A DNA stretch of 64,000 nucleotides from Bernardetia sp. ABR2-2B (GCF_037126435.1 NZ_CP147020.1:4036001-4100000); one strand, 5' to 3'. Numbered from the stretch's first letter, positions 50,572 through 59,127 are shown. A program made the numbers and translations. Notes: generated by a model from the sequence alone, not told the origin.

Positions 50572-50702
50572 AAAGTACAAGTACATTTTGAACCACAGAG
50601 TTTGAAGAGGAGGAAGAGAAATACAAATACATTCTGTAATTGCATTTCAATTCTAATTTCTGAAATCTAACTTCTGAATTTATTTAACTGATAACTGAAA
50701 AA

Positions 50703-52445
50703 ATGGATAAATTAGACTGGGCTGTTCTTATTGCAACACAAGTTTTGATAATCGCTTATGGCGTATGGAAAACTCGCAAACAAAGCAAAAATTTACAAGG
50801 CTATTTACTTTCGGATAGGGATATGAACTGGTTTACAATCGGTCTTTCTATTATGGCGACACAGGCAAGTGCAATTACATTTCTTTCTACCCCTGGACAG
50901 GCATTTGGCAACGGAATGGGTTTTGTGCAATTTTATTTTGGTCTGCCTATCGCTATGGTAATTTTATCGATTACAGCTGTTCCAATTTATCACAAACTCA
51001 ATGTTTATACAGCTTATGAATATTTGGAAAATCGTTTTGATTTAAAAACTCGTTCGCTTGGTGCTGGACTTTTCCTTACACAACGTGGACTTGCAGCAGG
51101 ACTTTCTATTTATGCACCTGCTATTATTTTATCGACTGTCTTGGGTTGGAATATCTATTACTTGATTGTTATAATTGGTCTTATTGTAATTGCTTATACC
51201 GTTTTTGGGGGAACAAAGGCCGTTAGTCAGACTCAAAAACAACAAATGTTAGTTATTTTGATTGGAATGGTGGCAGCAGGTTATATTTTGGTTTCGCTTT
51301 TGCCAAAAGAAGTTTCGGTTACGGATGCTTTGAGTGTGGCTGGTGCTGTGGGAAGGTTGGAAGTCATTAATTTGGAGTTTGACGTCAATAATCGCTATAA
51401 TGTTTGGTCTGGAATTATTGGAGGTTTGTTTTTGGCGTTGTCATATTTTGGAACTGACCAATCGCAAGTTCAACGTTATCTAACAGGAAAATCTATCGCT
51501 CAAACTCGTATAGGATTACTTATGAACGGAATGGTAAAAATTCCGATGCAGTTTTTGATTCTTTTGGTAGGTATTTTTCTCTTTGCTTTTTATCAATTTT
51601 ATCAGCCACCTATTTTTTTTAATAAGGTAAAAAAAGAAAAATTTGTACAAGAAAATACTCTTAAAGCTAATGAATTAACAGAATTAGAAACTCAATACAC
51701 TCAAAATTTTGAAGAGAAAAAGCAAGTCATTTTTGAGTTTTTGGAAGCAAAAAAAGAAGCTGAATCTAAAAATATAGAATTAGATACAGTTTATGCAAGT
51801 CAGATACGAAAGTATAATGCTCAAAACGATACACTCCGAAATCAAGCCACAGCTATCATAAATCAGATTGATAAAGAAGATAAATTGGAAGCCAAAAGGT
51901 TGAGTAATAATGATTTAGATTATGCTTTTATAAATTTTGTTTTGGATTATCTGCCTATTGGCTTGATTGGTCTTTTGGTTTCTGTAATGCTTTCGGCTGC
52001 GATGTCTTCAGCTTCTTCCGAACTCAATGCGCTTGGTTCTACTACTGTTATTGATATTTATAAGCGCTCAATAGCTAAAGAAAAAAGTGATGAACATTAT
52101 GTAAAAGCATCAAAGGGATTTACAGCTTTTTGGGGAATTTATGCGATATTTTTTGCAATGCTTGCCACGCAGTTAGATAATTTGATACAGGCTGTAAATA
52201 TTTTAGGTTCTCTTTTTTACGGAACAATCTTAGGAATATTTTTGGTTGCTTTTTATATCAAAAAGGTAAAATCAAATGCTGTTTTTTATGCTGCTCTTGT
52301 AAGTGAATCGCTAATACTTTTTCACTATATTTTCTTGAAAGAAACTTTTGAAATTGGCTTTCTATGGTATAATCTAATTGGTTGTATGATGGTAATTATT
52401 CTAGGACTTGTATTTGAAATGCTTTTGAAGAAGGAAACGAAGTAA
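50703..52445 (+). CDS. Sodium:solute symporter (SSS family)
   Basis: A 580-residue inner-membrane transporter with about 13 helices that couples solute uptake to Na+. SSS motifs include SIMATQASAITFLSTPGQAFGNGMGFVQFYFGLPIAMV (TM2, sodium-site region), LTQRGLAAGLSIYAPAIIL, and SVMLSAAMSSASSELNALGSTTVIDIY. The substrate is unknown. An unusual cytosolic loop of about 110 residues (KKEKFVQENTLKANELTELETQYTQNFEEKKQV... QIDKEDKLEAKRL) lies between helices 8 and 9 and is predicted to form a coiled coil. The small membrane protein upstream may be its partner. Confidence 0.88.
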   Translation: MDKLDWAVLIATQVLIIAYGVWKTRKQSKNLQGYLLSDRDMNWFTIGLSIMATQASAITFLSTPGQAFGNGMGFVQFYFGLPIAMVILSITAVPIYHKLNVYTAYEYLENRFDLKTRSLGAGLFLTQRGLAAGLSIYAPAIILSTVLGWNIYYLIVIIGLIVIAYTVFGGTKAVSQTQKQQMLVILIGMVAAGYILVSLLPKEVSVTDALSVAGAVGRLEVINLEFDVNNRYNVWSGIIGGLFLALSYFGTDQSQVQRYLTGKSIAQTRIGLLMNGMVKIPMQFLILLVGIFLFAFYQFYQPPIFFNKVKKEKFVQENTLKANELTELETQYTQNFEEKKQVIFEFLEAKKEAESKNIELDTVYASQIRKYNAQNDTLRNQATAIINQIDKEDKLEAKRLSNNDLDYAFINFVLDYLPIGLIGLLVSVMLSAAMSSASSELNALGSTTVIDIYKRSIAKEKSDEHYVKASKGFTAFWGIYAIFFAMLATQLDNLIQAVNILGSLFYGTILGIFLVAFYIKKVKSNAVFYAALVSESLILFHYIFLKETFEIGFLWYNLIGCMMVIILGLVFEMLLKKETK

Positions 52446-52455
52446 TAGGGATTGT

Positions 52456-52490
52456 TTTTTTGGTAATCCGAAACAACTCTGACAATAGTT
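52456..52490 (+). repeat. Direct repeat, left copy (35 bp)
   Basis: Identical over 35 bp to 52996-53030; it starts TTTTTTGGTAATCCG and ends CTGACAATAGTT. It lies 10 bp past the symporter gene. Confidence 0.85.
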
Positions 52491-52497
52491 GAGAAAA

Positions 52498-52935
52498 TTA
52501 ACTTGGGTATGGGTTTTCTAAAGTTATATTTTTCCAAATGCTGTTATCTATTCTTTTTTTTGCGTCCTCTAGCCATTTGGAGTCAATATGATTTAATATT
52601 TCAGTTTTAGAAATTATATTATTCATTTCTTTTTCCATAAAAATGTCTCCTTCGGTTTGTTCACTTAAAAAATAAACCAACTTGTAGGAAAGTTCCTTTG
52701 TAGTGGCACTTATTTCAAGTAACAATGGATTTTCTGTAATAGGATAAATGTCAATTTTCTCATTTTTATTTTCACGGTTAACAATATATAATTCTGTCCA
52801 TTCTTTACTTGCAGGATTATATGAATTTCCTTCTGTATCTACATTTTGTAAGTCATTCCATAACCAAGTAATTACCAATCTAAAATCAGGTCTTTCTTTT
52901 TTTGGATTAAGAAAAAATGTAAAATCTGTATTCAT
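52498..52935 (-). CDS. Hypothetical immunity-like protein between direct repeats
   Basis: A 145-residue soluble protein of unknown function (MNTDFTFFLNPKKERPDFRL...). Its small size, lack of a signal, aromatic-rich beta strands (FRLVITWLWNDLQ, TELYIVNRE) and acidic character resemble the immunity proteins of polymorphic toxins, but no toxin is adjacent. The ATG at 52935 is chosen, because the longer frame would translate the direct repeat. The gene and its leader are contained in a 505-bp interval between two identical 35-bp repeats. Confidence 0.5.
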   Translation of the reverse strand: MNTDFTFFLNPKKERPDFRLVITWLWNDLQNVDTEGNSYNPASKEWTELYIVNRENKNEKIDIYPITENPLLLEISATTKELSYKLVYFLSEQTEGDIFMEKEMNNIISKTEILNHIDSKWLEDAKKRIDNSIWKNITLENPYPS

Positions 52936-52995
52936 TTTTTGAAGTATGAAATGTAAATCAGTTGTTTTATAAAAAAAGAAAAACTTTGTCAGTAG

Positions 52996-53077
52996 TTTTT
53001 TGGTAATCCGAAACAACTCTGACAATAGTTTGCAGCACGAAAGAACTATTGACAGCCTTATGAAAGGACTGTCAAAG
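52996..53077 (+). repeat. Direct repeat, right copy, with hairpins
   Basis: 52996-53030 is identical to 52456-52490. It continues into two hairpins: TGACAATAGTT with AACTATTGACA (one mismatch, 53020-53053), and CCTT-ATGA-AAGG within GACAG...CTGTC at about 53051-53077. Confidence 0.8.
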
Positions 53078-53080
53078 TTT

Positions 53081-53389
53081 TTAATATGTGTGAAATGTCC
53101 CCCAAACTACTTCTTGACTTGAAGTTTCTAGTTCTTGTATTAAATCTAATTTTTCTAATGTTTTACGATTACGAATATTCATAATCGAAAAACGCTCTAT
53201 ATTCTCTATTTCTAAAACTTGAAAATCATTTTTAGTAAAATATTCAAGTACTTTAGAAGTAAAGGTTTTTTCATTTTCTGCAATACAAGCAATATTTACA
53301 TAAGCTCCTTCTGAATCATCTAAATCATTATTTCCGTTGATAACTTCAACGTTTACTAAAGCAAACCAAATGTTATTTTTGTCTATCAT
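53081..53389 (-). CDS. Hypothetical small protein
   Basis: A 102-residue soluble protein (MIDKNNIWFALVNVEVINGNND...) with alternating strands and helices (YVNIACIAENEKTFTSKVLEYFTKNDFQVLEIENIERFS). It is not recognised. It is near the direct repeat and another small orphan gene, and upstream of alaS's terminator. An immunity-like role is possible but unproven. Confidence 0.5.
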   Translation of the reverse strand: MIDKNNIWFALVNVEVINGNNDLDDSEGAYVNIACIAENEKTFTSKVLEYFTKNDFQVLEIENIERFSIMNIRNRKTLEKLDLIQELETSSQEVVWGTFHTY

Positions 53390-53410
53390 TTTTACAAATT
53401 TTGTTTAAAA

Positions 53411-53447
53411 AAAAGCAATATTTCTAGTTAGACTAAAAATATTGCTT
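53411..53447 (-). terminator. Intrinsic terminator for alaS
   Basis: A 13-bp stem (AAAAGCAATATTT at 53411-53423 with 53436-53447), followed on the minus strand by a run of eight Ts. A second hairpin (53456-53469 with 53474-53487) lies between it and the alaS stop. Confidence 0.8.
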
Positions 53448-53455
53448 CGCTATTT

Positions 53456-53487
53456 AAGTATCACAGACTTCCCAGTCTGTGGTACTT
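53456..53487. repeat. Hairpin next to alaS stop
   Basis: A 14-bp nearly perfect stem, with CACAGACT facing AGTCTGTG, over a 4-nt loop. It resembles small palindromic repeats more than a terminator, as no T-run follows. Confidence 0.5.
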
Positions 53488-53488
53488 T

Positions 53489-56134
53489 CTACTTATACAA
53501 AATCTCAAATGCCTCTTCGACTACTTTATCTAGTCCAGAAATATCTTTTCCTCCTGCCGTAGCAAAGAAAGGCTGTCCACCTCCTCCACCTTTGATATTT
53601 TTGGCGAGTTCTTTTACTATTTTTCCTGCATTCAAACCTCGCTCTTCTACTAATTCTGGTGAGATAGTAACAGCGATTTGTGGTTTGCCATTGATGTCAG
53701 CAGCCAAAACAGCAAAAAGATTTTCTACTTCATTCTTAAACTCAAAACTAAGTCCTTTGAGCGCATCAGCTGATGGAATAGAGATTTTCTGAATCAAGAT
53801 ATTTATTCCATTTTCATTTTTTATTTCATTCAAAAGGTTCTGTTTGATATTCTTAGCTTCTTTTTCTTGAAACTCTTGAATTTGCTTTTGAAGAATTGCA
53901 TTTTGTTCTACCAAAGAATTTACGTCATCTTTTAGGTTTTTGTTTCCTTTTACTATCGAACGAATTTCTTTTACAAGTTTGTTTTGTTCTTGTATCCAGT
54001 TGTAGGCTTTTTCTCCTGTCAGAGCCTCCAAACGACGTACACCAGAAGCTACAGAACTTTCAGAAATAATTTTGAAGAAACCAATTTTTCCAGTAGCAGG
54101 AACGTGTGTACCTCCACAAAGCTCAACTGAATAATTTTTATCAAATAAAACTACACGTACAGAATCGCCATATTTTTCTCCAAAAAGTGCCATTGCTCCC
54201 ATATCTTTTGCTTGGTCTATCGGAACATTACGCATTTCTTGTAATTCAATGTTTTCTCTGATTTTTTGATTGACGATGTCTTCTACTTTTTCAATTTCTT
54301 CTTCTGTCATTTTAGAGAAATGAGAAAAATCGAAACGTAAAATGTCTTCTGAAACAAGTGAGCCTCGCTGCTGCACATGTGTTCCCAAAACATCTCTCAA
54401 AGCTGCGTGTAAAAGGTGCGTTGCAGAGTGATTGTTTTCTGTTGAGCGTCTAAGTTTTTCAGTTACGATGGCATTGTATTCTACATTAAAATCAGAGGGC
54501 AATTTTTTGGTAATATGAACAATCATATCATTTTCTTTCTGTGTATCGATGATACTAACTTTCTCACTTTTTTCATTCTCTGAATCAATAGCTTGAATAT
54601 ATCCTCTATCGCCTACCTGTCCACCACTTTCAGCGTAAAAAGGAGTTTGGTCAAGTACGATTTGATAAAATGTTTTGCCTTTTTTATTAATTTCTCTCCA
54701 TTTTACAATCTTTGCTTTTGCTTCTAATGTATCATAACCTAAGAAATCAACATTCACACTTTCATCTACTTGTATTTCGTGCCAATCCGATTTTTCAGAA
54801 GCTGCATCTTTTTGTGAGCGTTTTCTTTGTTCTGCTAAGGCTTTTTCAAAACCTTTTTTATCGATAGTCATTCCTGCTTCTCTTGCCATTAATTCTGTCA
54901 AATCATCAGGAAAACCGAATGTGTCATACAATTCAAAAACATCTTTACCTTGAATCATTAAACTTGAAGTTCTTAATTTTACTTCTTCAAAACGCTTAAT
55001 TCCATTTTCTAAAGTACGTAAAAATGAGTTTTCTTCTTCTTTTACTACTTTTGCAACGAAATCTTTTTGAGTATTTAGCTCTGGAAAAGTATCATCAAAT
55101 TGCTTTGCCAAAACAGGAACTAAATTGAATAAAAATGGCTCTTTCAAGTTCAGATATGTATAGCCATAACGCACAGCACGACGCAAAATACGACGAACTA
55201 CATAACCTTGTTTGTTATTGGAAGGAAGCTGTCCGTCTGCAATAACAAAAGCAATTGCACGAATATGGTCAGCAATTACACGAATAGCAATGTCTGTTTT
55301 TTCCTCAACACCGTAACGAACACCACTAAGAGTCTCAACTGTTTTGATAAGAGGAGCAAAAACATCGGTATCATAATTAGACTGTTTGCCTTCAATAGCA
55401 CGTACCAAACGCTCAAAACCCATTCCTGTATCTACGTGCTGAAAAGGAAGTTTTGTAAGAGATTTATCAGCCTTGCGCTCATATTCCATAAAAACATTGT
55501 TCCAAATCTCAATAACTTGTGGGTGGTCTGCATTGACTAAATCTTTTCCATCTACTTTTTCACGTTCTGCATCAGTACGCAAATCGATATGAATTTCAGA
55601 AGAAGGACCACAAGGGCCAACCTCTCCCATTTCCCAAAAGTTATCTTTTTTATTTCCGTACAAAATACGGTCTTCTCCTCCCAAAATCTCTTTCCAAATA
55701 TTGAAAGATTCTTTATCAGATGCTGTTCCATCTTCTTTATCTCCTTCAAAAACGGTTACATACAATCTATCTGTTGGAAGTTTATATACTTCTGTCAAGA
55801 GTTCCCACGCCCAAGGCAAGGCTTCTTTTTTGAAATAATCATCAAAAGACCAATTTCCTAGCATTTCAAAAAATGTATGGTGATAGGTATCAATTCCTAC
55901 ATCATCTAAATCGTTGTGCTTTCCAGAAACACGAAGACATTTTTGCGTGTCTGTGATTCGCTTAGAAGGTGGATTTCCATTTCCTAAGAAAAAATCTTTA
56001 AACTGTGCCATTCCAGAATTGATAAACATGAGCGTAGTATCACCTTTTGGAACAAGTGGCGCAGAGTCAACGATTAAATGCTGTTTTTCTTTAAAAAAAT
56101 TGAGAAAGGTATGGCGTACTTCTTTAGCTGTCAT
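53489..56134 (-). CDS. alaS: Alanyl-tRNA synthetase
   Basis: An 881-residue class II synthetase that charges tRNA-Ala and edits mischarged Ser/Gly. The catalytic domain starts with RHTFLNFFKEKQHLIVDSAPLVP and has motif 2/3 features (GNGNPPSKRITDTQKCLRVSGKHNDLDDVG; HVDTGMGFERL). Editing-domain zinc motifs are HSATHLLHAALR and CGGTHVPATG. The C-terminal DHHA1 domain (GGGGGQPFFATAGGKD) is complete. Length is standard. A TATCTTTG core lies at 56201-56208 on the minus strand, and a hairpin repeat sits in the leader 14 nt before the start. Confidence 0.96.
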   Translation of the reverse strand: MTAKEVRHTFLNFFKEKQHLIVDSAPLVPKGDTTLMFINSGMAQFKDFFLGNGNPPSKRITDTQKCLRVSGKHNDLDDVGIDTYHHTFFEMLGNWSFDDYFKKEALPWAWELLTEVYKLPTDRLYVTVFEGDKEDGTASDKESFNIWKEILGGEDRILYGNKKDNFWEMGEVGPCGPSSEIHIDLRTDAEREKVDGKDLVNADHPQVIEIWNNVFMEYERKADKSLTKLPFQHVDTGMGFERLVRAIEGKQSNYDTDVFAPLIKTVETLSGVRYGVEEKTDIAIRVIADHIRAIAFVIADGQLPSNNKQGYVVRRILRRAVRYGYTYLNLKEPFLFNLVPVLAKQFDDTFPELNTQKDFVAKVVKEEENSFLRTLENGIKRFEEVKLRTSSLMIQGKDVFELYDTFGFPDDLTELMAREAGMTIDKKGFEKALAEQRKRSQKDAASEKSDWHEIQVDESVNVDFLGYDTLEAKAKIVKWREINKKGKTFYQIVLDQTPFYAESGGQVGDRGYIQAIDSENEKSEKVSIIDTQKENDMIVHITKKLPSDFNVEYNAIVTEKLRRSTENNHSATHLLHAALRDVLGTHVQQRGSLVSEDILRFDFSHFSKMTEEEIEKVEDIVNQKIRENIELQEMRNVPIDQAKDMGAMALFGEKYGDSVRVVLFDKNYSVELCGGTHVPATGKIGFFKIISESSVASGVRRLEALTGEKAYNWIQEQNKLVKEIRSIVKGNKNLKDDVNSLVEQNAILQKQIQEFQEKEAKNIKQNLLNEIKNENGINILIQKISIPSADALKGLSFEFKNEVENLFAVLAADINGKPQIAVTISPELVEERGLNAGKIVKELAKNIKGGGGGQPFFATAGGKDISGLDKVVEEAFEILYK

Positions 56135-56147
56135 GTTTATATTTTAT

Positions 56148-56178
56148 GGTGTCGCTCGTAGGGATACGAACAACGGTA
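56148..56178 (-). repeat. 5'-leader hairpin repeat, copy upstream of alaS
   Basis: In gene sense it reads CCGTTGTTCGTATCCCTACG then AGCGACACC. The core stem is TCGTA (56156-56160) with TACGA (56165-56169). It is about 14 nt upstream of the alaS ATG, downstream of the promoter core. Confidence 0.7.
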
Positions 56179-56200
56179 GAGTTGATTTTTCTTTAAAAGG

Positions 56201-56208
56201 CAAAGATA
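56201..56208 (-). promoter_or_regulatory. Candidate -7 element for alaS
   Basis: Reads TATCTTTG on the minus strand, giving a leader of about 60 nt. No -33 TTG is clear. Confidence 0.45.
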
Positions 56209-56239
56209 AGAAAAGATAAAAAATAATTAGAATAAAAAA

Positions 56240-57775
56240 TCAGTGAATTTGACTTTTTAATTTTTGGACAACCTTGAAGTTTTTACTATATGTTTCTTCA
56301 TCTTCCCTATCCGAAGTATTTTCTATCATTTCAAGAAAAATATTTTCAGCTTCATTGAATAACTCTAAGGCTTTATCATTTTCTTCTCTTGAAAGATAAC
56401 ATTTTCCTAGCATGACTATTCCAATAGTCATGCAGTTTTGAAAATAATCTACCTCCCCCTCTATTTCTTTGGCTTCATCAATAAGAAATTCATAAATATC
56501 TATTTGGTCTTGAAAAAACTCTGATGCTATTTTAAATTGCTGTTCTTTATAGTAAAAATTACCTATTTTTTGATTGGTTTCTCCTAATAAATCTCCATAA
56601 TTTAGTTCTTGTTCTTTTGTGAGAACATCTGGAAAGTTCTGTTGCAACTGCTCTAAATAATCAAGATTCTCTCTGTATTTTTCTATCGCTGTTACTGGAT
56701 AACCTCTCAAGCTACTTACCTCTGCTAACTTATCGGTAGCTTCATTTAGTAAATGCAAAAAATCTACATCTTGAATAAGACCTTCTGTATTTTTTATGTA
56801 TTCTGACTGCTGCTCATACCATTCTTTTGATTTTTTGTATTTTTCTCTTTCAAAGTCTAACTTTCCCAAACCTCCATATAAAGAAGCCAAATCAAACACA
56901 AAATCTTCATTGTCTGGGAACTGACGAGCTAGTTTTTCTGCTATACCAACTTTAAGATTATAAAAACTAAAAGCCGTTTTGATATGTCCTGATTTATAAA
57001 GAATATCTCCCCATTTTTCATAGATAGTTCCTAATTCGTTTTCGTATTCTATGTTATTTGGAAACTTCTCTGTAAGTTTTTTTTGAAGGAAGGCTGATTT
57101 TTCTATAAAGAAAAAAGCATCTTTTTGTTTGGTATTCTCAAAGGCATACAAAGCAATTTCTTTACAGATTTTGGCGATAACATCTTGAATGATTCCCTCT
57201 TCTACTTCTAAAAATGGAATTTGATTTTCATTGAGTTCTAAAAAATGCTTTGCGTAACTTGCATACTCTTCATAATTCTTGTTTAGTAATGTATCCGACT
57301 GCATTTTATATTCCCAACTCTGAAAAAAGGGGTAAGTGATTTTCCAAATTTGTTCTTTTTGAGTTTCTAGGAGTTGCGTTCTGTTTGTTTCTGATAGGAA
57401 ATAATAGGTTTGTGTAGTTTCTTTGTCTTGTTTTTCTATTTTCTCAATCCAATTTTGACTAATCAATTCTTGTATGGATTCTTCAATCGCTTTTTTACCT
57501 TTTTCTAATCGTACTTTTTCTATGTGAGCATCTACATATTCTTCACTAGGACTTCCAATAGACATCAACATTGATTTTATATAATCTTCTCCACTTTCTT
57601 CTCCTAAAACGGGACTAAGCAAATCTATACTTTGTTCGCCTTCATCAAAAGAAAAGTGTAATTCTAAAAAAGAACTTGGGATTTTCTCATTTGGTAAAAC
57701 TGCCAAAACAGAAAGAATACTTTGAGCTTGTTGAGATAATTTTTTGAAAGGTTGTTTGGTGGAACTCATACACAT
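56240..57775 (-). CDS. Winged-helix/TPR protein, resembling the C-terminal half of a STAND ATPase
   Basis: A 511-residue cytosolic protein. The N-terminus (KKLSQQAQSILSVLAVLPNEKIPSSFLELHF) and the following AIEESIQELISQNWIEKIEKQDKETTQTYYFLSETNRTQL resemble the winged-helix region after the NB-ARC/NACHT ATPase in STAND proteins. About ten TPR-like helix pairs follow (IEYENELGTIYEKWGDILYKSGHIKTAFSFYNLKVGIAEKLA, QKIGNFYYKEQQFKIASEFFQDQIDIYEFL, MLGKCYLSREENDKALELFNEAENIF). No Walker motif or effector domain is present. M1 (57775) or the ATG at 57769 may be the start. It is 15 bp from the STM3941-like gene. Confidence 0.6.
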   Translation of the reverse strand: MCMSSTKQPFKKLSQQAQSILSVLAVLPNEKIPSSFLELHFSFDEGEQSIDLLSPVLGEESGEDYIKSMLMSIGSPSEEYVDAHIEKVRLEKGKKAIEESIQELISQNWIEKIEKQDKETTQTYYFLSETNRTQLLETQKEQIWKITYPFFQSWEYKMQSDTLLNKNYEEYASYAKHFLELNENQIPFLEVEEGIIQDVIAKICKEIALYAFENTKQKDAFFFIEKSAFLQKKLTEKFPNNIEYENELGTIYEKWGDILYKSGHIKTAFSFYNLKVGIAEKLARQFPDNEDFVFDLASLYGGLGKLDFEREKYKKSKEWYEQQSEYIKNTEGLIQDVDFLHLLNEATDKLAEVSSLRGYPVTAIEKYRENLDYLEQLQQNFPDVLTKEQELNYGDLLGETNQKIGNFYYKEQQFKIASEFFQDQIDIYEFLIDEAKEIEGEVDYFQNCMTIGIVMLGKCYLSREENDKALELFNEAENIFLEMIENTSDREDEETYSKNFKVVQKLKSQIH

Positions 57776-57790
57776 AAGGGTAGAAGATGC

Positions 57791-58354
57791 TTAGAATTTG
57801 AAATTAGAAAAGAAACTTTTTGGAGCAGGAATAATAAAGTTTTTAATAAGATATTCTCTTTGAGATTCGTTAGAAACAGCCATTGAACCCAAAAAATCAA
57901 CAAGTTTGTTGGCATCTATTTTTATCATTGATAAAGGAATATTTGTTTCTTCAAAACCCATTGCTTTATTCAACTTGGATAGATTTTTTTGTGCTAAATT
58001 TTGCTTTTTAGATTCTGCTGAAGTGGTATTTAAACAAATAAATTTTTGGTTATTTACTGAAGACCAATGAATATTTTTGATAGTTTGCCATTCTATTATA
58101 TCATCAGGATTGTATTTTTTCCAAATTGCTTTTCTATATCCTATTCCTTTTTGATTGATAATAATTTGAGGTCTTTTGTCAAAGAGCATCACCAAACCCA
58201 CCAACGCACACAAACCAAAAAAAAGAAGTGCAAACCAAGCCATAAAAGAATTTTCTTGCATGACCATAAAAACTCCACCTATTACAAAAATAAAGCTACC
58301 TAAAAAAAGATAAAAGGCTGATAAAGGCGATTTATATAATTTAATTTCGTTCAT
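57791..58354 (-). CDS. STM3941-like membrane protein
   Basis: A 187-residue protein with two transmembrane helices near the N-terminus (FYLFLGSFIFVIGGVFMVMQ, FMAWFALLFFGLCALVGLVMLF) and a C-terminal PH-like cytosolic domain (PQIIINQKGIGYRKAIWKKYNPDDIIEWQTIKNIHW, ...IPLSMIKIDANKLVDFLG). This is the STM3941-type family of unknown function. It lies 15 bp upstream of the winged-helix/TPR gene, so they are probably one transcription unit. Confidence 0.6.
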   Translation of the reverse strand: MNEIKLYKSPLSAFYLFLGSFIFVIGGVFMVMQENSFMAWFALLFFGLCALVGLVMLFDKRPQIIINQKGIGYRKAIWKKYNPDDIIEWQTIKNIHWSSVNNQKFICLNTTSAESKKQNLAQKNLSKLNKAMGFEETNIPLSMIKIDANKLVDFLGSMAVSNESQREYLIKNFIIPAPKSFFSNFKF

Positions 58355-58411
58355 AAATAAATTGATTTTTTAAACAAAAACAATTTGAATCAAGATTGCG
58401 TATTTAAAAAT

Positions 58412-58681
58412 ATGAAAAAATCTACTAAAATTCATTTTCTAATTGTTTCCTTTATAAATCTACTTGTTGCTGCAAGATTACTCTTTGTTACTTTTGAGTC
58501 AAACAGTTGTAAATCTGTAATTCTTATAATTATTCCTTTTCCTGTGCTAATATTTTTGAATGGAACAATTGGACTTGTTTTTTTCTTACTAAGAAAATCG
58601 GCTCATAAGGTTTATGTATTCAATACCTTAGGCTTGGTACTATTACTTTTCTTGGGAATCGCTTTAGCAGTAAAGGGATAG
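58412..58681 (+). CDS. Small hypothetical membrane protein
   Basis: An 89-residue protein with three hydrophobic segments (IHFLIVSFINLLVAARLLFVTF, VILIIIPFPVLIFLNGTIGLVFFLL, NTLGLVLLLFLGIALAV). The ATG at 58412 is preferred to an in-frame TTG at 58385. It converges with the gene at 58686, with 4 bp between. Unrecognised. Confidence 0.5.
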   Translation: MKKSTKIHFLIVSFINLLVAARLLFVTFESNSCKSVILIIIPFPVLIFLNGTIGLVFFLLRKSAHKVYVFNTLGLVLLLFLGIALAVKG

Positions 58682-58685
58682 AAAA

Positions 58686-59108
58686 TCACTCTATCACTTT
58701 TAAAACCTCATAGTATTCGATTTCCTTAACGATACATTCTTTGCCTTTTCTCAACCTTTCTTCATGTTTCATTTCTCTACAATTATCAACTATTCTTTTC
58801 CCAAAATCTAATGCACACGAACCTCTGTGATTTAATGTATCATTACCTACTATCATTTTGCTAGGATTCCACTTTATGAACTCTATTTCATATTTACCGT
58901 TTTTAATCAAAATAATATTCTGTTTTTTCTCTGAATACAGTACTTTGAGATTAACTCTTTTAGTATCATCGTTATAAACAGAGTCAATACAAAAATAATC
59001 ATATATAGGAGCATCAAGCGAAACAGATAAAACTGTAACAATCATTTTGTCTGATTGAAATGTAAAACTTAGGAAAAATACAGCAAAGAGTAATGATAAT
59101 TTATTCAT
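58686..59108 (-). CDS. Hypothetical exported protein
   Basis: A 140-residue protein with a short signal peptide (MNKLSLLFAVFFLSFTFQ) and a mature domain with several strands and Cys residues (YDYFCIDSVYNDDTKRVNLKVLYSEKKQNIILIKNGKYEIEFIKWN, GSCALDFG, DNCREMK). It is probably periplasmic. Unrecognised. It lies next to, but is not clearly coupled with, the crtI-like gene. Confidence 0.5.
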   Translation of the reverse strand: MNKLSLLFAVFFLSFTFQSDKMIVTVLSVSLDAPIYDYFCIDSVYNDDTKRVNLKVLYSEKKQNIILIKNGKYEIEFIKWNPSKMIVGNDTLNHRGSCALDFGKRIVDNCREMKHEERLRKGKECIVKEIEYYEVLKVIE

Positions 59109-59127
59109 AAAAGTGGGAAATTAAGAT

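Noticed and set aside
50640..50695. Short imperfect tandem repeat (CTAATTTCTGAAAT / CTAACTTCTGAATT) before the symporter gene
   Set aside because: Only two units of about 14 bp with several mismatches; probably AT-rich sequence by chance or an eroded repeat, not worth a separate feature.
53442..53792. ORF overlapping the 3' end of alaS on the plus strand
   Set aside because: Antisense to conserved alaS codons and without any recognisable domain.
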